Shown here piece after piece: positions 34,451-42,860 of a DNA stretch of 59,891 bases (its first letter is position 1; every line of letters starts with the position of its first letter). Position numbers and translations under genes: made by a program. The notes beneath the pieces are model-generated. The model saw only the letters and a list, made by a program, of their open reading frames with translations. It had not been told where the DNA came from and ran no database searches. Source of the stretch: Flavobacterium sp. Root935 (GTDB taxonomy: Bacteria > Bacteroidota > Bacteroidia > Flavobacteriales > Flavobacteriaceae). The stretch is from the NCBI RefSeq assembly GCF_001429295.1, contig NZ_LMJL01000008.1, forward strand, positions 1,014,423 through 1,074,313, written 5' to 3'.

Positions 34451-36106
34451 TTAAAGCTTTATGTCGTTAATAATTTTTCCGTCATCAATCGTGATCATAC
34501 GGCTGCACTTGCTTTTCCAAATGTCACTTTTAGAAGTTACAATTACAGTCCAGTCGTTTTCATCAGAAAGTAAAAAATCAACAATTTTGTTCGAAGTTAA
34601 TTCGTCCATTTTATCAACCGGATCTTCTAAGAATAAAATATTCGGTTTCCCGACAATACTTCTGGCCAAAAGAATCTTTTGAACATCTGAAGCAGAAAGT
34701 TCGCGCCCGCCTGGATGAATTTGATTCTCGAGTCCGTTCTCAAAAGTTTTAATATAGGGTGTCAAACCAACATTATCTAAAGCCCATTTTAAATCATCAC
34801 TGTTTAATGTTTCGTTTCCGAAAACAATATTCTCGCGTATTGTACCTGCAAAAAGTGTATCACCCTGCAAAAAAGTTCCTGCCTGAGCTCTGTAAGTGTC
34901 TTCGTTAAGACGGTTCATATAATTATCGGTAACATACATGGCACCGCTTTCTGGCTCCAAAACTCCGGAGAGAAGTCTTAACAAGGTACTTTTTCCAGCT
35001 CCGTTTGTTCCGGTTAGAATAATTTTTTCGCCCTGAGAGATTTTTAAATTAATATTCTTAAGCGATTTTTTGGTATGTTCTGGATAATTATAACTGATGC
35101 TTTCGGTTTCTATATTAATTCCTTTTTCTGTTTTATCAGAAGTCTGCGGAATGCATGAAATTTCCATATCCGTAATCTGTCCAATTTTTTCAAGGGAAGT
35201 CAAAACATCATAGAAAGATTCTAATCCGAAAATAATTTTCTCAACTGAGTTAATCAATAATACAATTACAATTTCAGCTGCTACGAACTGCCCTATGTTC
35301 ATTTGGTGGTGAATTACCAGAAAACCACCGATCGACAATAAGGCAGCGGTAACAATTACTTTAAAAATAGTCAGCTGTATATATTGTTTTTTCATTACCT
35401 GAAAGTGTTTTTCACGGTAGTTAACATATTGACTCACATAGCCGTCATTTCTATCTAAAGCGTATTCAAAAGCACCTTTTCTGCGGAAACTTTCTCGATT
35501 TCGGGCAATTTCCTGAAGCCATGCTGCTACTTTATATTTAAACTTCGACTCGTTCAAACTGGTTTCTAGACCATCTTTGTAAGAAAATTTAAAAATGACA
35601 TATAAAATAACAATGAAAAGAAGTCCGATAACCATAAAGAAAGAATGGTAAAGAACCAGTAAAATAATACCCAGACCCACTTGAAGAAATGCTGTACAGA
35701 AATCAAGCAGTAATTTTGCCGTTCCTTTCTGCACCGTTAAGGTATCAAAAAAACGATTGGCTTTTTCGGGCGCATATTCAGAATACATTTCTTTAAATTT
35801 AATTAAAGGCATTCTGTATGCAAATTCAAATGAAGAACGAACGAAAATTCGCTGCTGCAGGTTTTCGACTATACGAAGCTGTAAGATTGTTAAAACACCG
35901 CCAAAACCAACTCCAATTGTAACTAAAACTACGAGAACAATCCAAGAAACGCTGAGTTGTCCGCTTTGAATAAAATTAATAATAGCCTGGATTCCCAAAG
36001 GCAGTGAAAGGTTTACTAACCCTCCAAAAGCAGCATAGAAGATAATTTGATATACATCGCGCTTATCGAGCTGCAATAAGGTATAAAAACGTTTTAATGG
36101 TGTCAT
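34451..36106 (-). CDS. ABC exporter with atypical nucleotide-binding motifs
   Basis: Starting at ATG 36106 the protein has 551 residues: a six-helix type I exporter transmembrane domain (about 1-310) and an ATPase domain. Walker A is intact, GTNGAGKST with K372, and a Q-loop is present in TFLQGDTLFAG. The signature is ELSASDVQK rather than LSGGQ. Walker B reads ILFLEDPVDKMD, with E-D where D-E is usual, and the H-loop is VIVTSKSD with Ser for His. Hydrolysis may be slow or unconventional. There is no C39 peptidase domain. The substrate is unknown. The gene belongs to an operon with a small secreted protein, HlyD and TolC. Confidence 0.88.
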   Translation of the reverse strand: MTPLKRFYTLLQLDKRDVYQIIFYAAFGGLVNLSLPLGIQAIINFIQSGQLSVSWIVLVVLVTIGVGFGGVLTILQLRIVENLQQRIFVRSSFEFAYRMPLIKFKEMYSEYAPEKANRFFDTLTVQKGTAKLLLDFCTAFLQVGLGIILLVLYHSFFMVIGLLFIVILYVIFKFSYKDGLETSLNESKFKYKVAAWLQEIARNRESFRRKGAFEYALDRNDGYVSQYVNYREKHFQVMKKQYIQLTIFKVIVTAALLSIGGFLVIHHQMNIGQFVAAEIVIVLLINSVEKIIFGLESFYDVLTSLEKIGQITDMEISCIPQTSDKTEKGINIETESISYNYPEHTKKSLKNINLKISQGEKIILTGTNGAGKSTLLRLLSGVLEPESGAMYVTDNYMNRLNEDTYRAQAGTFLQGDTLFAGTIRENIVFGNETLNSDDLKWALDNVGLTPYIKTFENGLENQIHPGGRELSASDVQKILLARSIVGKPNILFLEDPVDKMDELTSNKIVDFLLSDENDWTVIVTSKSDIWKSKCSRMITIDDGKIINDIKL

Positions 36107-36206
36107 GAATGTAAGTATAAATACGAGATTATTACATAGAATAAATATACGGCAAAAACCGTATTCGAGATCAAGATTTTTCTTCCAATCCCTAAAAAAC
36201 AAGTAT

Positions 36207-36611
36207 TTATGAGTTCATTCGAGGAGGCGGTAAATGTATCTTACCATGAAATCCAAACGAAAACATTGGATTATTGATGTAGTTTTTTCCTTTGGTTTCT
36301 ATGTGAAAATAAAAATTAGGCATTGATGATTCTATCGAAATCAAATATTCCATTGCTGGAATTCCTTTAGCTAATTTGGCTGTTTTCGTGTCTTTTGTTT
36401 CGTAATCATCCAATTCTTCTGGAATTCCGTCGCATTTAAAAACTTTCTTTAGAAAATTGCATGCAATACCTTTTACAGTATAAGTTTCGGCATTGTCACT
36501 TATAATTCTGCCAAAACTATTGGAGATATTTAAACTGCTGATTAAAAAATAACCGACTAGTAACACCTGAAGGCATTTGCAAAAAAAGCTATTTTTAATT
36601 TTATTCAACAT
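36207..36611 (-). CDS. Small exported protein heading the ABC export operon
   Basis: This 134-residue protein has an N-terminal hydrophobic segment (CLQVLLVGYFLISSLNIS) that is a signal peptide or anchor. The mature part contains a Cys pair (IACNFLKKVFKC), a Gly/Phe/aromatic patch (NPMFSFGFHGKIH) and ends PPPRMNS. No family is recognised. It is the first gene before the ABC, HlyD and TolC genes, about 100 bases upstream of the ABC start, so it may be an accessory component or cargo of the exporter. That role is inferred from order only. Confidence 0.65.
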   Translation of the reverse strand: MLNKIKNSFFCKCLQVLLVGYFLISSLNISNSFGRIISDNAETYTVKGIACNFLKKVFKCDGIPEELDDYETKDTKTAKLAKGIPAMEYLISIESSMPNFYFHIETKGKNYINNPMFSFGFHGKIHLPPPRMNS

Positions 36612-36952
36612 TTTCTAAAAAATAAAAGTTACATCACCAATAAAATCCCTGAAAGACTTTAACCAAAAAACAGTTTAATAATTCCTAAGTCTTTTTTGCC
36701 TCTAAATTTACTTTTCAGTCTAAAAACCACATTCGATTTTGTTCAAAACCTCAGTGATTTAGAGCAGTCATCCTAATTTTTAGGAGCGCGCAATTTAGCG
36801 CCATTTTTTTTGCAGAACATTAAAATAACATTAGAATTTAGCTCTTTTTAAAACTTTAAAAATAAATTAACAGGACATTCCTACACTTAAAGATTATCGA
36901 AATTATATAACACCACGCTATAATTCTATAACTCCCAAATAGATAGGAATTC
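36612..36952. other. Intergenic region between divergent genes
   Basis: This stretch lies between the export operon and the DUF1810 gene. The only structure noted is CCTAATTTTTAGG, then a GCGC...GCGC repeat followed by a T-run near 36775-36815. No small gene or known RNA was recognised. Confidence 0.4.
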
Positions 36953-36978
36953 TACTTTTGATAATCGAAAATTTCGAT
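36953..36978 (+). promoter_or_regulatory. -7 box and palindrome before the DUF1810 gene
   Basis: TACTTTTG at 36953-36960 fits TAnnTTTG. The 15-base palindrome ATCGAAAATTTCGAT at 36964-36978 begins just downstream, over the expected transcription start. This is where a repressor would bind. Confidence 0.5.
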
Positions 36979-37056
36979 AAAATATAATAAAAGATTAAAC
37001 AAGTGTTACCGATTAAACAAACCCGATTTATAAACCATTTAATATATAATCAAGAG

Positions 37057-37515
37057 ATGATCTACGCAAAAAATGATTTGACCCGATTTTTAGATGCACA
37101 AAATAAACTTTATCTGACTGCTCTTTCTGAGATTAAAAAAGGAAAAAAAGAAACACACTGGATGTGGTTTATTTTTCCGCAGATAAAAGGATTGGGAAAA
37201 AGCGCGCTCTCTGATTATTATGCGGTTGCAGATCTTAAAGAAGCAACTGAATTTTTAAATCATCCGATTTTAGCAAAACATTTAATTGAAATCTCAAAAT
37301 TGCTTTTGACTTTAAAGAAAAAGTCAGCAGAAGGTATTTTGGGCGAACTTGGCGCAAGAAAACTGCATTCGTCAATGAGTTTATTTGTTCAGGTAGAAAA
37401 TGCAGATCCTGTTTTTCAAGAAGTTCTGGATACTTTTTTCTACGGACATTTAGATCAAATGACTTTAAACTTTACTAAAAAAGCCGTTAAACAGCCAGAA
37501 GCTGTTCTTTCTTAA
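37057..37515 (+). CDS. DUF1810 family protein
   Basis: The chosen ATG gives 152 residues. An upstream in-frame start at 37003 would add 18 residues not expected for the family. The protein carries the DUF1810 core: NDLTRFLDAQ at the start, ETHWMWFIFPQIKGLG near residue 32, then SDYYAVAD, and SSMSLF with a final FFYGHLDQMTL. It is cytoplasmic and helical. The family is widespread but not biochemically defined in my knowledge, so no function is assigned. A terminator follows at 37533-37573. Confidence 0.85.
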   Translation: MIYAKNDLTRFLDAQNKLYLTALSEIKKGKKETHWMWFIFPQIKGLGKSALSDYYAVADLKEATEFLNHPILAKHLIEISKLLLTLKKKSAEGILGELGARKLHSSMSLFVQVENADPVFQEVLDTFFYGHLDQMTLNFTKKAVKQPEAVLS

Positions 37516-37532
37516 TACTCTCTTAGGATTCT

Positions 37533-37573
37533 AAAAAAAGCGGTTATCTCAAAATTGAGATAACCGCTTTTTT
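37533..37573. terminator. Terminator after the DUF1810 gene
   Basis: AAAAAAGCGGTTATCTCA and TGAGATAACCGCTTTTTT form an 18-bp perfect stem with a 4-base loop, 18 bases past the stop codon. Confidence 0.92.
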
Positions 37574-37589
37574 ACGTTTATATAGCTAA

Positions 37590-37763
37590 CGTCATTCCGT
37601 AAGAATGTTTCATTGGTAGACAAAATAATGACCCGTCATATTCACGTCCGTAGGACGTTTGAAATTGGTAAATTGTTAAAAAACAATGTCAAAATGAAAC
37701 GTTCCTATGGAACGATGAATATGCTAACAATAATTTTCTACCGATGAAATGTTCCTACGGAAC
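37590..37763. repeat. REP-like cluster A: two inverted and two direct palindromic units
   Basis: Four related units share the core TACCAATGAAACGTTCC with TACGGAACG, which can fold as a 6-7 bp hairpin. Units at 37590-37619 and 37643-37670 are on the minus strand, and units at 37691-37714 and 37738-37763 are on the plus strand. The head-to-head pairing looks REPIN-like. It lies past the DUF1810 terminator and before the dsbD terminator, so it is intergenic. Cluster B at 57122-57299 has the same layout. Confidence 0.75.
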
Positions 37764-37771
37764 AAAAAATA

Positions 37772-37808
37772 TAAAAAAAAAGACTATCCCTTTTAGATAG
37801 TCTCTTTC
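37772..37808 (-). terminator. Terminator after the dsbD-like gene
   Basis: On the minus strand GAGACTATC pairs with GATAGTCT and is followed by a run of nine T. It starts about 40 bases past the stop codon at 37847. Confidence 0.82.
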
Positions 37809-37846
37809 ATCAACAATATAATTACAAATTAAAGATAAAAATCTCT

Positions 37847-39889
37847 TTATGAACTTTTCTCAAAATTAGAAACGCCTTTTTGCAGCCAGTTTAAATATTC
37901 TTGAATATTTGGATTGTAGGCTGAAGTTTCATTGAGCTTTTCGCCGTTATGATTTACCAAAACATAAAAAGGCTGTGCATTGGTTTTGTAAGTTAGTGTT
38001 TGAAATTCACTCCATTTTTGACCAATATATTTTAACTTTTTCCCTGTCAGCTTAGAGGTAATCTGCTCGTTTTGCGTCAATTCTCTCTTGTCGTCAACGT
38101 ATAGAGAAATCAAGACCACATCGCCTTTTAGAATTTTCTGTACTTTTTCGTCAGACCAGACATTATCTTCCATTTTTCGGCAGTTTACGCAGGCGTGGCC
38201 GGTAAAGTCGATCATAACTGGTTTTCCTATTTTTTTGGCGTACTGCATTCCTAAATCGTAATCGGTAAAGGCCATAATGTTATGGGGGCCAAGCTCTGCT
38301 CCTTCTGGAAGATTCTGCACTATTTGTGATGAACTTGAATTATTCAATCCATTTGGAATTTCGCTGTAATGCATTGGCGGCGGAAAACCGCTGATCATTT
38401 TTAGCGGAGCACCCCAAATTCCGGGAATTAAATAAATGGTAAAAGCCAGGACTACAACACCAAGTCCAAGTCTTCCAACGCTGATTTTGGAACTAGGCGT
38501 ATCGTGCGGTAACTGAATTTTTCCGAATAAATAAAAAGTCAGCGTTCCAAAAATGGCAATCCAAATGGCTAAAAAAGCTTCTCTTTCCAGCCAATGCAAC
38601 TGCAGAACCAAATCGGCGTTTGATAAAAATTTGAACGCTAGAGCCATTTCTAAAAATCCCAAAAACACTTTTACCGAATTTAACCATCCGCCAGATTTTG
38701 GAAGTGAATTCAGCCAGCCGGGAAAAGCAGCAAATAGTGTAAAGGGTAAAGCCAAAGCCAAGGAAAAACCAAACATTCCCACAAAAGGTGCAATTCCTCC
38801 GCGTGAAGCGGCTTCCACCAATAACGTTCCAACAATTGGCCCAGTACACGAAAAGGAAACAATTGCCAAGGCCAAAGCCATAAATAATATCCCGACGATT
38901 CCGCCTTTGTCTGCTTGCGTATCAACTTTATTTGCCCATGAATTCGGCAGCATAATTTCGAATGCACCCAAAAATGAAAAGGCAAATACCATTAACAGCA
39001 CAAAAAAGATCAGATTGAACCAGACATTTGTGGAAAGCGCATTTAATGAATCTGCTCCGAAAACCCAAGTTACAACGGCACCTAGAAAAATATAAATGGC
39101 AATAATCGAAATTCCGTAAAAAATGGCTTTTCTAATTCCCTGCGATTTGGTTTTGCTTTGTTTGGTAAAAAAACTGACCGTCATTGGGATCATCGGGAAA
39201 ACGCAAGGCGTCAGCAATGCAGCAAATCCAGAGAAAAATGATAAAAGAAAAATAGTCCACAAGCTTCTTGATGCTGTTTTGGGCTGGATTTTTTTTACTG
39301 CTGCTTTTGGCGTTTCAACTATTTCTTTTGAAACTATTGATGCTTTTTCTTTTAATTCTAAAACCGAAGAATCAACAACAATTGGTTTATTATTTTCTTT
39401 TACGGTTGTTTCTATTAACGTTTTCGCTTTCGCGGAAGGACTAATATTAAATTCTAATTCATCAGAACTTGGCGGCAGACAATTTTCATCATTACAAACC
39501 ATAAACTCCACTTGAGCTTTAATTTTGAAAGGTTTGGACGAAAGTATTTTAATGCGTTGTGTAAAAGCTGCTTCTTTTTCAAAAAACTTGATCTGCATTT
39601 TAAAAACGGGATCATTAATGTTTTTTCCTTTTTCTTCTTTTACATTATCAACTAATTGAAAATCTGAACTCCTGCTGAAACTAAAAGTTGTGGGAAGCGG
39701 ACCTCCGTCTGCAACTTCCTGACTGTATAAATGCCAGCCCGATTCTATAATGGCTTTTGCCTGCAATTCATATTCAGTATCAGAAATTTTCGCAATACTG
39801 GTTTTCCATTTTATTGGGTTATATATCTGAGCTTTTACTAATATGGAAAACAGCAGGAAAAAGCCCAGTAAAAAAATATTCTTTTTCAT
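37847..39889 (-). CDS. dsbD: Thiol:disulfide interchange protein DsbD
   Basis: This 680-residue protein carries electrons from cytoplasmic thioredoxin to periplasmic thiol proteins. A signal peptide is followed by an N-terminal alpha domain (about 25-155, with cysteines in FMVCNDENC). About eight membrane helices follow, with redox cysteines in LTPCVFPMIPM and FSCTGPIVG. The C-terminal thioredoxin domain has C567 and C570 in FTGHACVNCRKM. It lies 142 bases downstream of the M16 peptidase gene on the same strand. That makes it a plausible electron source for the neighbouring periplasmic thioredoxins, though a hairpin between them may give it separate expression. Confidence 0.93.
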   Translation of the reverse strand: MKKNIFLLGFFLLFSILVKAQIYNPIKWKTSIAKISDTEYELQAKAIIESGWHLYSQEVADGGPLPTTFSFSRSSDFQLVDNVKEEKGKNINDPVFKMQIKFFEKEAAFTQRIKILSSKPFKIKAQVEFMVCNDENCLPPSSDELEFNISPSAKAKTLIETTVKENNKPIVVDSSVLELKEKASIVSKEIVETPKAAVKKIQPKTASRSLWTIFLLSFFSGFAALLTPCVFPMIPMTVSFFTKQSKTKSQGIRKAIFYGISIIAIYIFLGAVVTWVFGADSLNALSTNVWFNLIFFVLLMVFAFSFLGAFEIMLPNSWANKVDTQADKGGIVGILFMALALAIVSFSCTGPIVGTLLVEAASRGGIAPFVGMFGFSLALALPFTLFAAFPGWLNSLPKSGGWLNSVKVFLGFLEMALAFKFLSNADLVLQLHWLEREAFLAIWIAIFGTLTFYLFGKIQLPHDTPSSKISVGRLGLGVVVLAFTIYLIPGIWGAPLKMISGFPPPMHYSEIPNGLNNSSSSQIVQNLPEGAELGPHNIMAFTDYDLGMQYAKKIGKPVMIDFTGHACVNCRKMEDNVWSDEKVQKILKGDVVLISLYVDDKRELTQNEQITSKLTGKKLKYIGQKWSEFQTLTYKTNAQPFYVLVNHNGEKLNETSAYNPNIQEYLNWLQKGVSNFEKSS

Positions 39890-39905
39890 GGGTAAAAACT
39901 TTAGA

Positions 39906-39934
39906 AAGAGGGTTGAATAGCAAAAACAACCCTC
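39906..39934 (-). other. Hairpin between M16 peptidase and dsbD genes
   Basis: AGAGGGTTG and CAACCCTCT form a 9-bp stem with an 11-base loop, about 17 bases before the dsbD ATG. The minus-strand 3' side is TTCTAAAGTTTTT, a weak T-run. It may be a leaky terminator that separates dsbD from the upstream operon. Confidence 0.55.
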
Positions 39935-40031
39935 TATTAAATCCGCTATTCAAACTAAATTGCTTACTAATTCAAAATAATTGATTGATAGGGAAATACA
40001 AATTAAACTCTAGTAATAAAAACTCTTCAGA

Positions 40032-42848
40032 TTATTGTAGTGGTTTGAAAACGATTTCATATGAATCGGCTTTGTATAAAAACGAATTCGCAAAGTCCTG
40101 AATATCTTTTGCTGTAATACCTTTTATAATATTTTCGTAATTATTAGGATCATTCATATTCTTGCCATCTATAAAATAACTGTAAAGCAAATAACTGCTA
40201 TACATATTAAAATTTTTGCTGTCTTCTTTCTCCTTTAAATAGTTTGTTTTTGTTTTTTCTAAATCCTCAGCTACAATATCTCCTTTTTTAATTTTATCAA
40301 TTTCTTGATAAACAATTGGAAGTAAATGCTCTACTTTATTAGCATCGCAGTCAAAGTTAATTTCTAGACTAGCTTTTGAAATTGGTAATTTGTCAATTCC
40401 TGAATCCACACCTGCGCCATAAGTTCCACCTTCTTTTTCACGAAGACTTTCTGTATAACGCAAAGTCAATATATCTCCTAAGAAAGAAGCTAAAATTCTG
40501 TTTCGCTGAGTATAAGCATAGTCCTTTACAAATGTGATTCGAACAGAACTTTTTGCAGTTTCCATTTTTATGAAAACATCTCTATCAATTTTATTCGACG
40601 TCCATTTTGGAATCTCGGTATTAAATTTTTCCTTTCGTTTGATCCCATTTATACTTGCGATGTATTTTTCTAGTAATGGTTTTAAAACTTCTGCTGTAAC
40701 ATCCCCAACAATAAAAAAATCAAAATTTGAAACATCTGCAAAGCGATCCGTATAAATCGCTTTCATTTTATCAAAAGATAAATCATCGATATATTTTTGA
40801 TCTAATGGACGAATTTTAGGGTTATTTTTTCCGTAAACAATATTGGATAGACTATCCTGCATCTTAGCATTAATGTCGTTTTCTCTATTTTTTAAGGAGT
40901 TTTGAAGTCTTTGTTTTAAGAGATCATACATTTCCGAATCAAATCTTGGCTGTACAAAACGCAGATGCACTAGCTGCATCATCGTTTCGATATCTTTAAC
41001 ATTTGCAGAACCCGAAACTGTTTCCTTTACAGAATTTAAACTTACAGATGAATTTGCAATTTTTCCTTTTAAAACCTTTTCTAAATCAACATTAGAAAGT
41101 TCACCAACGCCAGACATCATTGCCAGACTTGTAGAACGATATGCTGAGGGCATGTCTTCAAATTTATACAAGGATATACCGCCCAAACTTTCTGCTTGCA
41201 GGTTTATCTGTTTTTTGTTTTTATCTGCAAACTTATAATGCACTTTTACGCCGTTGCTTAGTACAAAAGTTGTGGCATCGATTGCAGTTTCTTTTTTCTC
41301 AGAAACAATTTTTCCTGGATTAATTTTCAGATTTCCTAAAAGTGTTTTTCCTTCAAAAGTATCTACATACGCCTGTAATGAAACATCATTTTCTGCTTTC
41401 TGAATAATATCAAAAGCTTTTTCCTGCATTAGGTTTTCTTCTTTTTCAACACCCGTTACAGTTACGACGCGATTTTCTTTTGTGTATAATTTATTGATTT
41501 CGTCCTGAAGCGTTTTAGTATCAATATTCTTCAAAATGCTTTTCGTCATTTCAAATTCTGCTTTAGGATCTGCAATAACTTCATGGTTTAAATAATCATC
41601 TTTTACCATTCCGATTACTTGTTTGTGCGAAATCTCGTTTAGTTTGTCTAAATAATTCTCATATCTAGAAATCGTTTCTGTAACTGCTCTTTCGATTTCT
41701 CCTTTTGAAAAACCAAATTTATAAGCTCGAACCCATTCGTTCATTACTGCTGTTAAAGCTTCGGCTTGTTTATCTGGTTTAGGCGTTATGCTTACTACAA
41801 AAACATCGTTCAAACGGGAATATTTTTGATATCCAATTTGTGCTCCTTTAAAAGGATATTCTTGTTTTTGAGCCATTTCGCTCAAACGATTGTTTATAAT
41901 TCCAAACGCAATGCTTCGTTGTGTAGATTTTTCTAAATCGGCATAAGTTCCAGTTGCTTTCTCAGCTTTATGACGAATCATAAAATTGATATTCGATGCT
42001 GCAATTTCTTTGTCTAAAGCCAGTTTAAAAGTAGGTTCTGCTTTTTCTGGAATAGCAACTTCAAATCTTTTTTTCGGATTTACGGGTGTTGGAATATCTG
42101 CAAAAAGTTTTTTGATTTTTGCCTCAATTTCATCTGCATTAATATCTCCAACAATTGCGATTGCCTGTAAATCCGGACGGTACCAATCTTTATAAAAATC
42201 TTTTAAAACCTGGTATTTAAAGTTTTTAACGATTTCCATATCGCCAATCGGCATGCGGTCTGCGTAAAGCGAATTGTTGTAGTAATACGGCGCTAACTGA
42301 TTGTAAATTCTTGCTCTTGCATTTTGTCTCGTGCGCCATTCTTCGGTAATTACACCACGCTCGGCATCGATTTCTTCATTCGTCAGCGATAAAAAATTAG
42401 ACCAGTCGTGCAAAACCAATAAGCAGGTATCTACTACTCCACCATCTTTTGACGGAATATTGTCCAGATTATAAACTGTTTCGTCTGTGCTGGTGTAGGC
42501 ATTGATATTTTTTCCAAAAACAGCACCTTGTTTTTGAAGCGTATTCAGGATTCCTTTTCCTTCAAAATTTTTGGTTCCGTTAAAGGCCATATGTTCCAGA
42601 AAATGCGCCAGACCTTTCTGCTGGTCGTTTTCTAAAATCGAACCTACATTTTGAATGATGTAATAACTTGCCGTATTTTTATTGACCTCAGTCGGATAAA
42701 TATAGTACGTCATTCCATTTGGCAGCACTCCTTTTTTTATTTTTTGGTTGACCGCAATTGGATCATTTGCTTTATAATGCTGCGCTTGCGCGAATGACAA
42801 ACATCCAACGAAGAGCAGTAAGATCGCTATTTTTTTGCTGTATTTCAT
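40032..42848 (-). CDS. M16-family zinc metallopeptidase, exported
   Basis: This 938-residue pitrilysin-like peptidase has a signal peptide (ILLLFVGCLSFAQAQ). The inverted zinc motif HFLEH has H82, E85 and H86, and the distal Glu is in ITEEWRTR near residue 162. Two further M16 C-type modules follow to the end. M16 enzymes form clam-shell chambers that degrade short peptides, here in the periplasm. It is the last gene of the SusC/SusD-type operon and follows the TlpA-like gene by 12 bases. Confidence 0.93.
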   Translation of the reverse strand: MKYSKKIAILLLFVGCLSFAQAQHYKANDPIAVNQKIKKGVLPNGMTYYIYPTEVNKNTASYYIIQNVGSILENDQQKGLAHFLEHMAFNGTKNFEGKGILNTLQKQGAVFGKNINAYTSTDETVYNLDNIPSKDGGVVDTCLLVLHDWSNFLSLTNEEIDAERGVITEEWRTRQNARARIYNQLAPYYYNNSLYADRMPIGDMEIVKNFKYQVLKDFYKDWYRPDLQAIAIVGDINADEIEAKIKKLFADIPTPVNPKKRFEVAIPEKAEPTFKLALDKEIAASNINFMIRHKAEKATGTYADLEKSTQRSIAFGIINNRLSEMAQKQEYPFKGAQIGYQKYSRLNDVFVVSITPKPDKQAEALTAVMNEWVRAYKFGFSKGEIERAVTETISRYENYLDKLNEISHKQVIGMVKDDYLNHEVIADPKAEFEMTKSILKNIDTKTLQDEINKLYTKENRVVTVTGVEKEENLMQEKAFDIIQKAENDVSLQAYVDTFEGKTLLGNLKINPGKIVSEKKETAIDATTFVLSNGVKVHYKFADKNKKQINLQAESLGGISLYKFEDMPSAYRSTSLAMMSGVGELSNVDLEKVLKGKIANSSVSLNSVKETVSGSANVKDIETMMQLVHLRFVQPRFDSEMYDLLKQRLQNSLKNRENDINAKMQDSLSNIVYGKNNPKIRPLDQKYIDDLSFDKMKAIYTDRFADVSNFDFFIVGDVTAEVLKPLLEKYIASINGIKRKEKFNTEIPKWTSNKIDRDVFIKMETAKSSVRITFVKDYAYTQRNRILASFLGDILTLRYTESLREKEGGTYGAGVDSGIDKLPISKASLEINFDCDANKVEHLLPIVYQEIDKIKKGDIVAEDLEKTKTNYLKEKEDSKNFNMYSSYLLYSYFIDGKNMNDPNNYENIIKGITAKDIQDFANSFLYKADSYEIVFKPLQ

Positions 42849-42860
42849 AAAGCTGGTTTA

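Noticed and set aside
36107..36202. 32-residue N-terminal extension of the ABC exporter
   Set aside because: The sequence is cysteine-rich and unlike the expected start of the transmembrane domain. ATG 36106 begins MTPLKRFYTLLQLDKRD, which fits the family better.
38493..39515. Long ORFs overlapping dsbD on both strands, up to 180 codons
   Set aside because: They overlap a DsbD gene with conserved cysteines in frame. Their length arises from the low stop density opposite a GC-richer membrane-coding stretch.
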